A stretch of DNA of 64,000 bases from Streptococcus plurextorum DSM 22810 (GCF_000423745.1 NZ_AUIO01000005.1:62001-126000), one strand, 5' to 3'. Numbered from the stretch's first letter, positions 27,068-38,375 are shown. Made by a program: numbers and translations. Notes: a model not told the origin generated them from the sequence alone.

Positions 27068-28030
27068 ATGGTCGCAAAATTAACAGATGTTGCAAAACTT
27101 GCAGGAGTCAGTCCTACAACCGTCTCCCGTGTCATCAATAATAAAGGTTATCTATCACAAAAAACCATCGACAAAGTCCGCTCTGCAATGAAAGAGCTAG
27201 GCTATCAACCAAATAGTTTAGCTCGTAGCTTACAAGGAAAATCAGCCAAACTTGTCGGTTTAATCTTTCCAAGTGCCAGCAATATCTTTTTTGCCGAGCT
27301 GATTGAAAGACTGGAACGCGAACTCTTTTCGCGTGGCTACAAGACCATCCTTTGCAATAGCGAGAATGACCCAAACAAAGAACGCGAATACCTTGAAATG
27401 CTAAGCGCCCATCAAGTTGATGGCATTATTTCCTCTAGTCATAACCTTGGTATCGATGACTACGAGAAAGTCGAAGCACCTATCGTGGCCTTCGACCGAA
27501 ATCTGGCACCTAATGTTCCTATCATCTCATCAGATAACTTTGAAGGGGGCAAACTAGCTGCCAGCTTACTTGAAAAAAACGGTTGTCAGAACATTATGAT
27601 GATTACAGGTAATGATAACTCGGACTCCCCAACAGGACTCCGCGCCCTAGGTTTCAACTACCCACGTAAAAACCATAAGGTTATCAACGTCCCTGGGAAC
27701 CTATCGCCACTGCGCCGGGAAATGGAGATTAGAGCAATCCTTAGCAAACATCAGCCAGACGGCATCTTTGCCTCAGACGACCTCACTGCCATATTAATCA
27801 TGAAAATGGCTGAGCAGATTGATTCTGACTACGCACAAAAACTCAAGGTCGTTGGCTATGACGGCACAACCTTTATCGAACATTATTTCCCTCAATTAAC
27901 CACGATTAGGCAACCTTTGGAAGAAATCGCTAAGCTTTTAGTAGATGTTCTTTTGAAAAAAATCGATGGCCAAGCAACACAAAAAGATTATATTTTACCT
28001 GTGCAACTGATCAATGCGCACAGTTTATAA
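27068..28030 (+). CDS. scrR: Sucrose operon repressor, LacI family
   Basis: A 320-residue regulator with the N-terminal LacI helix-turn-helix (KLTDVAKLAGVSPTTVSRVI) and hinge helix (QPNSLARSLQGKS), then a periplasmic-binding-protein-like effector domain. It lies 3 bases after scrB and should repress both scr transcripts when sucrose is absent. The CG-centred sites between scrA and scrB are its expected operators. A strong terminator follows. Confidence 0.93.
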   Translation: MVAKLTDVAKLAGVSPTTVSRVINNKGYLSQKTIDKVRSAMKELGYQPNSLARSLQGKSAKLVGLIFPSASNIFFAELIERLERELFSRGYKTILCNSENDPNKEREYLEMLSAHQVDGIISSSHNLGIDDYEKVEAPIVAFDRNLAPNVPIISSDNFEGGKLAASLLEKNGCQNIMMITGNDNSDSPTGLRALGFNYPRKNHKVINVPGNLSPLRREMEIRAILSKHQPDGIFASDDLTAILIMKMAEQIDSDYAQKLKVVGYDGTTFIEHYFPQLTTIRQPLEEIAKLLVDVLLKKIDGQATQKDYILPVQLINAHSL

Positions 28031-28035
28031 GTTTT

Positions 28036-28066
28036 AACCCTCTATAGCACTTGTATAGAGGGTTTT
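28036..28066 (+). terminator. Terminator of scrBR
   Basis: Eleven-bp stem AACCCTCTATA / TATAGAGGGTT with a 7-nt loop, ending in TTTT, 5 bases after the scrR stop. Confidence 0.88.
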
Positions 28067-28085
28067 ATGGTACAATAAGAATATT

Positions 28086-29321
28086 ATGACAATTAAAAAA
28101 TCTCTGCTGACCATCGCCATCTCCTGTTTTATAGGGCTAAGCCATCACGTTGCCGCTAATGATTTTCAAGCCGCTGCAGAACATGCTATCGCGGTGGAAG
28201 TGTCTACTGGCAAAATTCTTTATGAAAAAGATGCTAAAACCCCTGATGCCATTGCTTCGATCACCAAAATTTTGACAGTCTATATGGTTTATGAGGAAAT
28301 CTCAAAAGGCCATCTTTCCTGGGACAGCCAAGTAGTTATTTCAGATTACGCCTATGAATTAACCCATAATTATGCTGTCAGTAATGTCCCTATGGAAGCC
28401 CGTCAGTACACCGTCAAACAACTGGTCGATGCTGCCCTTATCGCTAGCTCAAACAGTGCTGCTATCGCTTTAGCAGAAAAAATCTCTGGTAGCGAGCCTG
28501 AGTTTGTGAATCAAATGACCAAACAACTCGAAGAATGGGGCATCACCGATGCAAAACTCGTCAACGCTTCTGGATTAAACAATGGTTTTTTAGGGCAAAA
28601 TATTCACCCCAACTCTACAACTGACGATGAAAACACCATGAGTGCACAAAGCGTCGCCATTATCGCCAAACATTTAGTGACTGATTATCCTGAAATCCTG
28701 ACCATCACTTCTCAGGCAAATATCGATTTTGCAGGTACTCTCATGCACACTTATAATCAGCTAATAGAAGGTCAACCCTTCTCTCGTCCCGGCGTTACAG
28801 GACTTAAAACCGGAACATCCGAACAGGCAGGCGCATCCTTAGTCACAACTTCAACAGAAAATGGCATGCAAGTCATTACCGTTATCCTTAACGCTGATCA
28901 CTCCGATCAAGATAGTAGCACGCGCTTTGCAGCTGCAAATAGCCTATTAGACTATATCTCTAACAACTATCAGATGAGCACCTTGGTGACCAAAGGAAAT
29001 AGCTTCAACAATAAGAGTGTTAAGGTCACAGATGGTAAAAAAGATAGCGTTACGGCAGTGGCAAGTCAAGAGGTTCGTGTGGTCACGCCCAAAAATAGCA
29101 CCGAGCTAAAAGTGCGCTTTGACGATCATCAGGTGACTGCTCCCGTCTCAACTGAAACAGTGGTTGGCAAACTGACCTATGATGATACTTATCTGGTTGG
29201 AGATGGCTATCTTTCTGATCCTCCAAGTACACTATTAGTCTCAGGAGAGGCCGTCCAACGTGCTAACTTTCTAAAAGTTTGGTGGAATCACTTCATCACT
29301 TATCTTGACAAGAATCTCTAA
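28086..29321 (+). CDS. dacA: D-alanyl-D-alanine carboxypeptidase (PBP5/PBP3 type)
   Basis: An exported low-molecular-weight penicillin-binding protein that trims the terminal D-alanine of peptidoglycan stem peptides. Its ~411 residues comprise a signal peptide (to about AAN), the serine motif ASITK with the nucleophile, SSNS as the SxN triad, and KTGTS. A PBP5-type beta domain follows, ending in an amphipathic segment with a tryptophan pair (FLKVWWNHFITYL) expected to bind the membrane. A TACAAT box in extended -10 context lies 9 bases before the ATG and there is no Shine-Dalgarno, so the leader is very short. Confidence 0.93.
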   Translation: MTIKKSLLTIAISCFIGLSHHVAANDFQAAAEHAIAVEVSTGKILYEKDAKTPDAIASITKILTVYMVYEEISKGHLSWDSQVVISDYAYELTHNYAVSNVPMEARQYTVKQLVDAALIASSNSAAIALAEKISGSEPEFVNQMTKQLEEWGITDAKLVNASGLNNGFLGQNIHPNSTTDDENTMSAQSVAIIAKHLVTDYPEILTITSQANIDFAGTLMHTYNQLIEGQPFSRPGVTGLKTGTSEQAGASLVTTSTENGMQVITVILNADHSDQDSSTRFAAANSLLDYISNNYQMSTLVTKGNSFNNKSVKVTDGKKDSVTAVASQEVRVVTPKNSTELKVRFDDHQVTAPVSTETVVGKLTYDDTYLVGDGYLSDPPSTLLVSGEAVQRANFLKVWWNHFITYLDKNL

Positions 29322-29340
29322 TTTCACCCCTTATACAACG

Positions 29341-30204
29341 ATGACAAACTATCACATTACAATTCTTAAAACACAAGACAACATTACGGTCAAAGAGCTG
29401 TTGGAAGAGCATTGGTTAATCCCTCGAAAAATCAGGCACCTGCTGCGCACCAAAAAACACCTGCTTATCAACAACCAACAGGTCACTTGGCAGACCCTGG
29501 TGAAGGCAGGAGACAGCGTTCAATTAACCTTTGACCAAGATGATTACCCTGAAAAAAGCATTCCTCTAGGGCAGGCAGACTTGGTGGAGGAACTCTATCA
29601 AGATGAGCACCTCATTATCGTCAACAAGCCCGAAGGCATGAAAACCCACGGCAATGAGCCAACGGAAATTGCCCTGCTCAACCATGTCTCTGCCTATGTG
29701 GGTCAGACCTGCTATGTGGTCCACAGGCTCGATATGGAAACCAGCGGAGCCATTCTCTTTGCCAAAAATCCCTTTATCCTGCCCATTCTCAATCGGCTCT
29801 TGGAAGACAAGGTCATCTACCGTGACTACCTGGCCCTCTGCCAAGGGCAGCTCAAAAAGACAGACTGGTCTATCACCGATAAAATCGGACGGGACCGGCA
29901 TGACCGTAGAAAGCGAGTGGTCGACAACCGCAAGGGGCAGGTGGCTCTTACCCAGGTCCGCCTCTTGAAGACCATTGGCAAGAACAGTCTGGTCTCTTGT
30001 CGCCTCCAGACAGGACGGACACATCAGATCCGAGTTCATCTAGCCCACCACGGTCATGCCCTAATCGGGGACCCACTCTACAGTCGAGTCTCTGCCCCAC
30101 ATCTCATGCTCCACGCCCAAAAACTGACCTTAACCCACCCGCTAACTCTAGAAAAAATCAGCGTGGAGGCACCGTCAAAAAGCTTTGAGAAGTACCTTAG
30201 CTAA
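29341..30204 (+). CDS. RluA-family pseudouridine synthase
   Basis: A ~287-residue protein with an S4-like N-terminus (KELLEEHWLIPRKIRHLLRTKKHLLINN), the synthase core with IIVNKPEGMKTHG, and the catalytic HRLDMETSGAILFAK with the active aspartate. RTHQIRVHLAHHGHALIGDPLY ends the family pattern. It modifies uridines in 23S rRNA or tRNA, with the target unknown. The chosen ATG (MTNYHITI) lies 19 bases after the dacA stop, and a longer frame overlapping dacA is rejected. The middle of the gene is visibly richer in G+C than its neighbours. Confidence 0.87.
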   Translation: MTNYHITILKTQDNITVKELLEEHWLIPRKIRHLLRTKKHLLINNQQVTWQTLVKAGDSVQLTFDQDDYPEKSIPLGQADLVEELYQDEHLIIVNKPEGMKTHGNEPTEIALLNHVSAYVGQTCYVVHRLDMETSGAILFAKNPFILPILNRLLEDKVIYRDYLALCQGQLKKTDWSITDKIGRDRHDRRKRVVDNRKGQVALTQVRLLKTIGKNSLVSCRLQTGRTHQIRVHLAHHGHALIGDPLYSRVSAPHLMLHAQKLTLTHPLTLEKISVEAPSKSFEKYLS

Positions 30205-30258
30205 AACACTTCCCCTCTTATAGCGAACCCTATATCATTATAAATATAAGGATATACT

Positions 30259-30588
30259 ATGAACATGGATCTACAAACTCACATCGCTACTAGAATACGG
30301 CAAAACCGCAAGCGCCAAGGTATCAGCCAAGAAGCCTTAGCGGAGAAGGCTGGTTTAGGAGCAAAGGCTGTGCAACATATCGAAGGCCAGAAGTATGACT
30401 TTAAAGTCACCACACTTGAAAAGGTTATTCATGCACTAAACATGACTTTTCATGATTTTTTTGATTTCCCATCTAAAGATACCGATGAGCAGCTTACGGA
30501 ATTGATTGATGCTATCAGGGGTTTGCCAAAAGATAAACAGGTTAACATTATTCAAGCTTTTAAGGACATTACAAAGCAATTGCACTAA
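30259..30588 (+). CDS. XRE-family transcriptional regulator
   Basis: A 109-residue protein with an N-terminal Cro/CI helix-turn-helix (ATRIRQNRKRQGISQEALAEKAGLGAKAVQHIE, residues 9-42) and a C-terminal helical part, LIDAIRGLPKDKQVNIIQAF. AAGGA precedes the ATG. The layout, including the LPK-x2-Q-x2-(I/L)(I/L)-x-AF tail, matches that of the regulator in the mobile element at 41550, so both belong to one subfamily. No obvious partner gene is adjacent. Its target is unknown. Confidence 0.8.
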   Translation: MNMDLQTHIATRIRQNRKRQGISQEALAEKAGLGAKAVQHIEGQKYDFKVTTLEKVIHALNMTFHDFFDFPSKDTDEQLTELIDAIRGLPKDKQVNIIQAFKDITKQLH

Positions 30589-30590
30589 AA

Positions 30591-30620
30591 AACTCTCCTT
30601 ATTTCAACATAAGGAGAGTT
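30591..30620. terminator. Bidirectional terminator between XRE gene and groEL
   Basis: Twelve-bp perfect stem AACTCTCCTTAT / ATAAGGAGAGTT with a 6-nt loop, flanked by A and T runs. Confidence 0.9.
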
Positions 30621-30639
30621 TTGTCTTATCCATAAGATG

Positions 30640-32274
<1,635 letters not shown>

Positions 32275-32559
32275 CTATTCTACAATCGCTAAAACATCTG
32301 CTTCTCTGATGATGGTCACTTTCTGACCATCTTCTTTCACTTCGATACCAGCCAGACTCTCTACTAAAACGGTTTGTCCGACAGCTACACTAGGAGCAAT
32401 CAACTCTCCTGTCAGGCTGCGAATGCCTTCGCCGACTGCGAGCACTTGTGCTTTCTTGGTCTTGTCATGGCTAGCGCCTGCTAAGACAAGACCACCTAAC
32501 GTTTCTTCTTTTTCTTCGGTAAATGCGACCACTAAACGGTCTCCTAATGGTTTTAACAT
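32275..32559 (-). CDS. groES: Co-chaperonin GroES (Cpn10)
   Basis: A 94-residue lid of the GroEL chamber, starting [13 protein letters not shown], with a mobile loop [15 protein letters not shown] (the IVL-like GGLVL contact for GroEL) and a C-terminal [14 protein letters not shown] strand. AGGAGGG precedes the ATG. It is the first gene of the groESL operon. Confidence 0.97.
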   Translation of the reverse strand: MLKPLGDRLVVAFTEEKEETLGGLVLAGASHDKTKKAQVLAVGEGIRSLTGELIAPSVAVGQTVLVESLAGIEVKEDGQKVTIIREADVLAIVE

Positions 32560-32575
32560 AAAATCCCTCCTTTGT

Positions 32576-32602
32576 TTAGCACTCTTAGACGAAGAGTGCT
32601 AA
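32576..32602 (-). promoter_or_regulatory. CIRCE operator of groESL
   Basis: A perfect TTAGCACTC-N9-GAGTGCTAA inverted repeat, the binding site of the HrcA heat-shock repressor, lies 17 bases upstream of the groES ATG. Confidence 0.97.
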
Positions 32603-32637
32603 TTCTTACTCCTATTTTATCATGCCTGCCAGATTAG

Positions 32638-33174
32638 TCAAGTCAAAAAATCATTCAATTTGGCAAAGGTTTTATGATTTCGAATGGTGAGGCTTCTGTA
32701 AAATGGCTGTTTAGCCAATTCTTTATGATAGGCTGTTTTCAAATAAGAGGCTTCCTGACACTTCCCCCAAAAGATGGCTGTCTCACCAAAATACACCAGC
32801 TCATCTCTCAAAGTCAGTTGAGAAATAACGGCCTCAATCTCCTCTTTTTGATGAATATCTGTGTAAAAAAGCACGTCTTTTCTAGCCAAGTCCTCCCACC
32901 ACCATTTGGGCAGGTTCTCAGTCTCTCGATGATAGGCATCGCGACTAATCAAGGCAAATGCTGTGATAAATGGGTAGTACTTCTTCAGACACCTCCAAAT
33001 AAGCTGACGCAACTGAGCTAGAGCTAAATCTGATGAGAAAAAGAGATTCCCCGAATTGATATAAGAAGTCACGTCCACAAGCCCTATCTGACTTAAATAA
33101 GCGCGAAGATCAGCCATAGGGACCTTATGGTTACCACCAACGTTAACCCCACGCAAAAGCAAACTATATCTCAT
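32638..33174 (-). CDS. DUF1697 protein
   Basis: A ~178-residue protein with the DUF1697 signature MRYSLLLRGVNVGGNHKVPMADLR at the N-terminus and a typical SGNLFF strand (YINSGNLFFSSD). The function of the family is unknown. The start is the ATG within ATGAGATATAG, which overlaps the stop of the serine hydrolase gene, with AAGGAG 7 bases upstream. This makes it the third gene of the cppA operon. Confidence 0.8.
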   Translation of the reverse strand: MRYSLLLRGVNVGGNHKVPMADLRAYLSQIGLVDVTSYINSGNLFFSSDLALAQLRQLIWRCLKKYYPFITAFALISRDAYHRETENLPKWWWEDLARKDVLFYTDIHQKEEIEAVISQLTLRDELVYFGETAIFWGKCQEASYLKTAYHKELAKQPFYRSLTIRNHKTFAKLNDFLT

Positions 33175-34093
33175 CAAAAACTCCTTTGATCAGGTCACGT
33201 AATTCTCGTCTTTTAGCAATCCAAAGTGGTCGATCATCATAATCATGCGTCCGATTAGTCAAAAAAATAGCTGCGCTCTGCTTCTTACGATTGATCATGA
33301 CAAAAGGCCCTGTATAGCCCGTATGATCAATCCAATCACCCTCTAAATTCCAACCAACTGAGCGCGGCCTATCTCCCTGACTAATATTCTGCCATAGTTT
33401 GGCCGCAAAATCATCCTCCAAGTAATGCTGGCAAAAGATCTCCAAATCCTGTAAGGTAGAAAAGAGTCCTGCTGAACCCGCATGAACACCAAGGATACGC
33501 GCCTTAGGATCATGCACCACACCATCTGTAATCCCTTTAACCGTTGGAACTGCCCCCTGACACGGACCAAAGCCCGTCTCTGTCATTCCAAAAGTATGAT
33601 AGACCTGCTTCGTGAAAATCTCATCTAAAGACTCGCCATAAAGCTCTTCTAGCATAAAACCAAGCAGTAGAAAATTGATGTCCGTGTAGTGAAAACCTTT
33701 ATTCTCCGTTACTTTAATAGCATTGATTGCTGTCTTTAGCTCTTCAGCAGACAGATGATTTCGATTGGGGATAAAGGGGTCAATGCCCGTTGTATGGGTC
33801 AATAGCTGACGCAGCGTCACCGTTTCATCCTGAAATGCAGGGTAGTATTCCCTTAGAGGCTTATCTAGGTCTAAAGCTCCGCTATTTAACAAAAAAATGC
33901 AGACAGTTGCTACCCCGACAACCTTTGACACCGAAGCCAAATCATAGGTCAAACCTGAAAAAACGGGCTTATGCCCGTCTTGACTCCCTAAAAAATACTC
34001 TTTCCATTGCTGATTGTGATAAAGAGCCAAGCTTGCTCCTGGATATAGCTTTTCAGCTATCTGCTGGCTAATCTTATCTATGATTCTTTTCAT
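33164..34093 (-). CDS. Beta-lactamase-fold serine hydrolase (class C-like)
   Basis: A 309-residue protein with the serine-lysine motif ASVSK near residue 53, a Tyr-containing YTDINFLLLG near 136 (the YxN element) and HTGYTGP in place of the KTG motif near 253. There is no signal peptide, so a cytoplasmic esterase or peptidase role is likelier than beta-lactam resistance. Its ATGA start overlaps the cppA stop, so it is translationally coupled to cppA. Confidence 0.85.
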   Translation of the reverse strand: MKRIIDKISQQIAEKLYPGASLALYHNQQWKEYFLGSQDGHKPVFSGLTYDLASVSKVVGVATVCIFLLNSGALDLDKPLREYYPAFQDETVTLRQLLTHTTGIDPFIPNRNHLSAEELKTAINAIKVTENKGFHYTDINFLLLGFMLEELYGESLDEIFTKQVYHTFGMTETGFGPCQGAVPTVKGITDGVVHDPKARILGVHAGSAGLFSTLQDLEIFCQHYLEDDFAAKLWQNISQGDRPRSVGWNLEGDWIDHTGYTGPFVMINRKKQSAAIFLTNRTHDYDDRPLWIAKRRELRDLIKGVFDEI

Positions 34094-34833
34094 GCCTTAC
34101 TAAACCAGATTTCAATATTACTTGTATCTTTAATGACTAAAAGTTTCTTATCTTCAAAAATGATTTCGCAACCCAAGTTGGCTAAGTCTGTTTTTACTGC
34201 CGACATCTCCACTTCTGGTGAAACTTCAAATTCTAAAAATTCCAAATCCCACACCGTGTCAGGATCACTCAACAAATCCGCCCCTTGCGCTTGCTGAAAC
34301 TCCATTTCTATTGGCAGATTAAGTTTGTGATAGAAAGCTTGCGCTACTGCTAGATCTGGTACATTTAAAACGATGGTTTCAATGGTAAAATCTGACACCC
34401 CCTTGAAATCTGCCTGCAAGGTAAAATCAGCTGCATCGATTTTCTGAAGCCTTGTTCGGTCTTCTTCTGCATGCAAAAGATAAGTGTAACCCTCAGGACT
34501 AGTCGCTTCAAAAGCGTAGCCATTTTCTCCTTTGAAAATCTGATCGACTGAAATGCCACTAGCCAAGAGAGACTCTATCTCGCTAGCCTCTTGAATTTTA
34601 ATAATAGTCTTATGAAGTTTGCGAGGTCCCTGAACAGCACGTGTACGATAAGTCGGGGATTCTTCAATCACAAACCTTCTTTTAGGGTTATTTTCAGTCG
34701 AAAAAATGGCTATGGCATTTTCTTCTGAAATCAATTTAAAACCAAGTACTTTTTGATAGAATGTGATATTAGCATCTCTATCCAACACCCTGACGACAGG
34801 GGTTTTAAAAGTGACTGTTTCTTGTAATGTCAT
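34090..34833 (-). CDS. cppA: CppA-family protein (two VOC-like domains)
   Basis: A 247-residue protein with an N-terminal glyoxalase/VOC-like domain (TPVVRVLDRDANITFYQKVLGFKL) and a second one in the C-terminal half (ETIVLNVPDLAVAQAFYHKLNLP). This is the layout of streptococcal CppA, once reported as a complement C3-degrading protein. The fold argues for a metal-dependent enzyme and no protease motif is visible. The ATG has GGAGA 7 bases upstream. It heads the cppA-hydrolase-DUF1697 operon with overlapping stop/start codons. Confidence 0.88.
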   Translation of the reverse strand: MTLQETVTFKTPVVRVLDRDANITFYQKVLGFKLISEENAIAIFSTENNPKRRFVIEESPTYRTRAVQGPRKLHKTIIKIQEASEIESLLASGISVDQIFKGENGYAFEATSPEGYTYLLHAEEDRTRLQKIDAADFTLQADFKGVSDFTIETIVLNVPDLAVAQAFYHKLNLPIEMEFQQAQGADLLSDPDTVWDLEFLEFEVSPEVEMSAVKTDLANLGCEIIFEDKKLLVIKDTSNIEIWFSKA

Positions 34834-34926
34834 ATATTTCTCCAATCCTTTACATTTTAAAATAAAGTGAAACATTTATCAAGAAATTACATACTTGATT
34901 TCTTTTTTCTAATATCTTTTTAAGAA

Positions 34927-34950
34927 AAAGACCCGATAAATCGGGTCTAA
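34927..34950 (-). terminator. Terminator of gla
   Basis: AGACCCGA / TCGGGTCT stem with a 4-nt loop, 10 bases after the gla stop, followed by TTTTT on the minus strand. Confidence 0.85.
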
Positions 34951-34959
34951 ACCTACAGA

Positions 34960-35856
34960 TTACAAGTAGAGGTATTTGAATAGGGCAACTGCAGCAATAG
35001 CTGCTACGATTGGAGCACAAACACCAACCCAAGCATACCACCATTTTGAATCAGCCTTAGCATCACCAAGTACTGATTTTGGCAACAAGTGGTGAACAAT
35101 ACGAGGCCCTAAATCACGTGCTGGGTTAAGACCTGGACCAGTCGGACCGCCAAGAGCTGCTACAAGTGCCATAACTAAGAAGCCAAGACCTAGATGCGCC
35201 ACTGCTTGTGGGCCAACTAAGAATGGAGCAACTTTTCCTTCAAGTTCTGCTGTCAAAGTTGCAATCTGATCAGCTGTTACGGTCATCCCTTGTGCCTTAG
35301 CTAGAGCAACCTGGTCATTGACCGTATTCATTAGAATCTCTGAACCAAAGAAATTCTTGGTCAAGGCAAGCGCGCCAAAGAAAAGGACAAAAGAACCAAC
35401 AAATTCATTGGCAAAGCCGTTGACGATCGCTGCTTTACGGCTTTCAACTGTTCCCTCATCAAGTGCGCTAATGGTTGAAAATGACCCCAAAATATGATTA
35501 GGATTTTCAGTTTTCAAGAAGTAAGGGCGATAAACCGCTACGACAACCAACTGACCAAACATAGCTCCCAAAAGTTGCGCTAAAATGTATTGACCAACAT
35601 GCGCCCATGGAAAGAGTCCTGATACCGCAAGTCCAAGTGTAAAGGCTGGGTTGATATGGTTACCAGATACGTTACCAAACATCAAAGCTGGCATCATAAC
35701 TGCCAAGCCATAGCCAATAGCAATTAGAATCCACCCAGAGTTGTTCCCTTTTGTGCCTTTAAGGTCAACGTTTGCAACGGTACCATTACCGATGATAATC
35801 AGCAAAGCTGTCGCTAAAAATTCAGTGATATATTTCACTGTCCATGTTACATCCAT
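34960..35856 (-). CDS. gla: Aquaglyceroporin (glycerol facilitator)
   Basis: A ~298-residue membrane channel for glycerol and water. It has six transmembrane segments and the two pore motifs NPA, found as GNHINPAFTL near residue 66 and GPGLNPARDLGPR near residue 241. The aspartate after the second NPAR is typical of glycerol channels. A long extracellular loop lies in the middle. It is divergent from pepX, an arrangement known from Streptococcus and Lactococcus (gla-pepX). Confidence 0.92.
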   Translation of the reverse strand: MDVTWTVKYITEFLATALLIIIGNGTVANVDLKGTKGNNSGWILIAIGYGLAVMMPALMFGNVSGNHINPAFTLGLAVSGLFPWAHVGQYILAQLLGAMFGQLVVVAVYRPYFLKTENPNHILGSFSTISALDEGTVESRKAAIVNGFANEFVGSFVLFFGALALTKNFFGSEILMNTVNDQVALAKAQGMTVTADQIATLTAELEGKVAPFLVGPQAVAHLGLGFLVMALVAALGGPTGPGLNPARDLGPRIVHHLLPKSVLGDAKADSKWWYAWVGVCAPIVAAIAAVALFKYLYL

Positions 35857-35975
35857 GTGTCTAGACTTCCTTTCAAGTTATGAATTTTTTTAGACATCCT
35901 CCATTCTATCAAGTATAATAGATAAAGTAAAGGTAATCCATTAAAATAAAACGTTTACTTTTTAGAGAGGATGCT

Positions 35976-38252
35976 ATGCGCTACAATCAATTTTCCTATT
36001 TTCCCGTTTCTAGTGATGTCGCCGAGCAGGAATTACAGTCGCTAGGATTTGCCATTTCGTCTGAAAATGACTTCAAAACAAACCTGGACATTTTCCTTAG
36101 AAAGGTGCTCTCACTACGCTATCAGGATACCGACTATGCACTATCCATGTGGATTGCAGACAGTGACACTGATCTGCACCGTTTCTTTCAATCTGACCGT
36201 GAAGTGACTACTCAAGTCTTCAATACTATTGCCCTTCAACTTCTTGGCTTCATCCCAAATGTAGACTTCACAGACGCCGATGATTTTATCCATAAGCTCA
36301 ATTTCCCCATTTCCTTTGACGCTAGCCTTAATCAGTTACACCAGCTCTTAGCGACACGTTGTCAGTCAGGAAATACCCTTATTGACCATTTGGTCTCTGA
36401 AAATCTTATTCCTGTGACAAACGACTACGTCTTTTTCAATGGAAAATCTCTCGCAACCTTTGACACAGGCAATCTTATTCGTGAAGTGGTCTATGTTGAA
36501 ACCTCTGTTGACACCGACACCGACGGGCAGACAGATGTGATTAAAGTCAACATTATTCGCCCTAGAACAACTCACAAACTCCCTACCATCATGACCGCGT
36601 CTCCTTATCAGCAAGGCGTGAATGCCCCAGCCTCTGATGCTCTTACCCATAAGATGGAAGGCGAATTGTTTGTCAAACCCGCACAAACAATTTCTGTCAA
36701 AGAAGAAGCCATTCAACAATTAGAAACCACCTCCCTTACCGATCAGATCGATGACGCCGAAGAGACCTTTACCACCCTGCCACGTCCTAGCTACACACTC
36801 AACGATTATATGCTGGCTCGTGGCTTTGCAAACATCTACGTATCAGGGATCGGCACTCTAAACTCTGATGGTTTCATGACGACTGGCGACTACCATCAAG
36901 TCGAAGCTTATAAGAGTGTTATTGACTGGCTAAACGGCAGAGCTTCTGCCTTTACCAATAAATCACGAAAAACGCGTGTGGTCGCGACTTGGGCAAGTGG
37001 GAAGGTCGTTACATCTGGCCTGTCTTATCTAGGAACCATGTCTAACGCTCTTGCGACAACAGCTGTTGAAGGACTAGAAGTCATTATCGCAGAAGCTGGT
37101 ATTTCCTCTTGGTATGACTATTATCGCGAGAATGGGCTTCTTGTCAGCCCTGGTGGCTACCCTGGTGAAGATTTGGACAGTCTGACCGAATTCACCTATT
37201 CACGAAACCTTCTAGCCGGAGATTACCTGCGCCACAATGCCTACTATCAAGCAAGGCTCAAAGAGCAAAGCCTAGCCATTTCTAGAGAAACCGGTGACTA
37301 CAATCAATTTTGGCATAACCGCAATTATCTAAAACACGCAGACAAAGTCACAGCAACTGTCGTCTTTACTCACGGAACTCAGGACTGGAATGTCAAGCCA
37401 ATCCATGTTTTTCAGATGTTCAAAGCTCTCCCGAATCACATCGATAAGCACCTGTTCCTTCACCACGGGGCTCATGTTTATATGAATAACTGGCAGTCTA
37501 TTGATTTCCGCGAAAGCATGAATGCTTTGCTAACGCAAAAATTGTTAGCAATAGGCAGTTCATTTGCCCTGCCAAAAGTGATTTGGCAAGACAACAGAGA
37601 CGACCAAACTTGGCAAACACTTGATGATTTTGGTAGCCCAAGCCAGGAAACCTTTATCCTATCCGCTCCTGATACTAAGATTGCTAATCAATACGAGCAA
37701 GAGACCTTTGATAACTACTGCAAAAACTTTAACACCTTCAAGACCAAACTCTTTCATCAAGAAGCCAATGCCCTCACCTTTGATATCCCTTTAGAAAAAG
37801 CTCTGCTACTAAATGGCCGACCTAAGCTCAAACTTTTAGTCAAATCATCAACCAATAAAGGATTGCTCTCTGCTCAGCTATTGGAAAAAGGGCAAAAAAA
37901 ATACCTCCAAGATATCCCAAGCATTGTCGTGGGTAAATCAGTCGATAACGGTCGCCTTTTTAAAGTAGAAGACCTGGTTGAACTCCCTAAACGAGAAGCC
38001 AGTCACCGTGTCATTTCAAAAGGACATCTTAATCTACAAAACCGTAAGGGATTACTAGACATCATGGACGTCACACCAGACCATTGGATGACCATTGAGT
38101 TGGAATTACAACCTAGCATTTACGCGTTAGAAAAAGGAGACCAGTTACGCTTGGTTCTTTATACCACTGATTTTGAGCATACTATTAGGGACAATAGTGA
38201 CTACCATTTAGACCTTAAGGAAGTCTCCTTAATACTCCCAGTTCTGCCATAA
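35976..38252 (+). CDS. pepX: Xaa-Pro dipeptidyl-peptidase
   Basis: Releases X-Pro dipeptides from the N-terminus of peptides. The 758-residue protein has the family's N-terminal alpha/beta region, an S15 hydrolase domain with the nucleophile in TSGLSYLGTMSNAL, catalytic-region blocks GTQDWNVKP and HHGAHVY with the probable acid and histidine, and a C-terminal beta-jellyroll. The length equals that of streptococcal PepX. GAGAGG lies ahead of the ATG. It shares its upstream region with gla. Confidence 0.97.
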   Translation: MRYNQFSYFPVSSDVAEQELQSLGFAISSENDFKTNLDIFLRKVLSLRYQDTDYALSMWIADSDTDLHRFFQSDREVTTQVFNTIALQLLGFIPNVDFTDADDFIHKLNFPISFDASLNQLHQLLATRCQSGNTLIDHLVSENLIPVTNDYVFFNGKSLATFDTGNLIREVVYVETSVDTDTDGQTDVIKVNIIRPRTTHKLPTIMTASPYQQGVNAPASDALTHKMEGELFVKPAQTISVKEEAIQQLETTSLTDQIDDAEETFTTLPRPSYTLNDYMLARGFANIYVSGIGTLNSDGFMTTGDYHQVEAYKSVIDWLNGRASAFTNKSRKTRVVATWASGKVVTSGLSYLGTMSNALATTAVEGLEVIIAEAGISSWYDYYRENGLLVSPGGYPGEDLDSLTEFTYSRNLLAGDYLRHNAYYQARLKEQSLAISRETGDYNQFWHNRNYLKHADKVTATVVFTHGTQDWNVKPIHVFQMFKALPNHIDKHLFLHHGAHVYMNNWQSIDFRESMNALLTQKLLAIGSSFALPKVIWQDNRDDQTWQTLDDFGSPSQETFILSAPDTKIANQYEQETFDNYCKNFNTFKTKLFHQEANALTFDIPLEKALLLNGRPKLKLLVKSSTNKGLLSAQLLEKGQKKYLQDIPSIVVGKSVDNGRLFKVEDLVELPKREASHRVISKGHLNLQNRKGLLDIMDVTPDHWMTIELELQPSIYALEKGDQLRLVLYTTDFEHTIRDNSDYHLDLKEVSLILPVLP

Positions 38253-38353
38253 ATATGCTATAATAACTAAAAATGAAATGGAAAGGTATTCGGCTTTTAG
38301 CCGAATAAGCACATAGAGTCCTAACAAAGGCTCTATAGCTAGGTAATATTGAA
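38253..38353 (+). promoter_or_regulatory. Ancestral ybaB promoter/leader separated from its gene
   Basis: TATAAT about 10 bases after the pepX stop codon is followed by a leader with a perfect 8-bp hairpin ATTCGGCT-TTT-AGCCGAAT (38288-38306) and a second stem ATAGAG/CTCTAT. The leader runs into ATGATGAATATGCAA, the start of ybaB, and then the mobile element interrupts it. I infer that this was the native ybaB promoter before insertion. Confidence 0.6.
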
Positions 38354-38375
38354 TATGATGAATATGCAAGACTTG
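38354..38375 (+). repeat. attL, left direct repeat of the element
   Basis: TATGATGAATATGCAA (38354-38369) is identical to the ybaB start region at 47720-47735. Including the next six bases, 20 of 22 positions match. Confidence 0.85.
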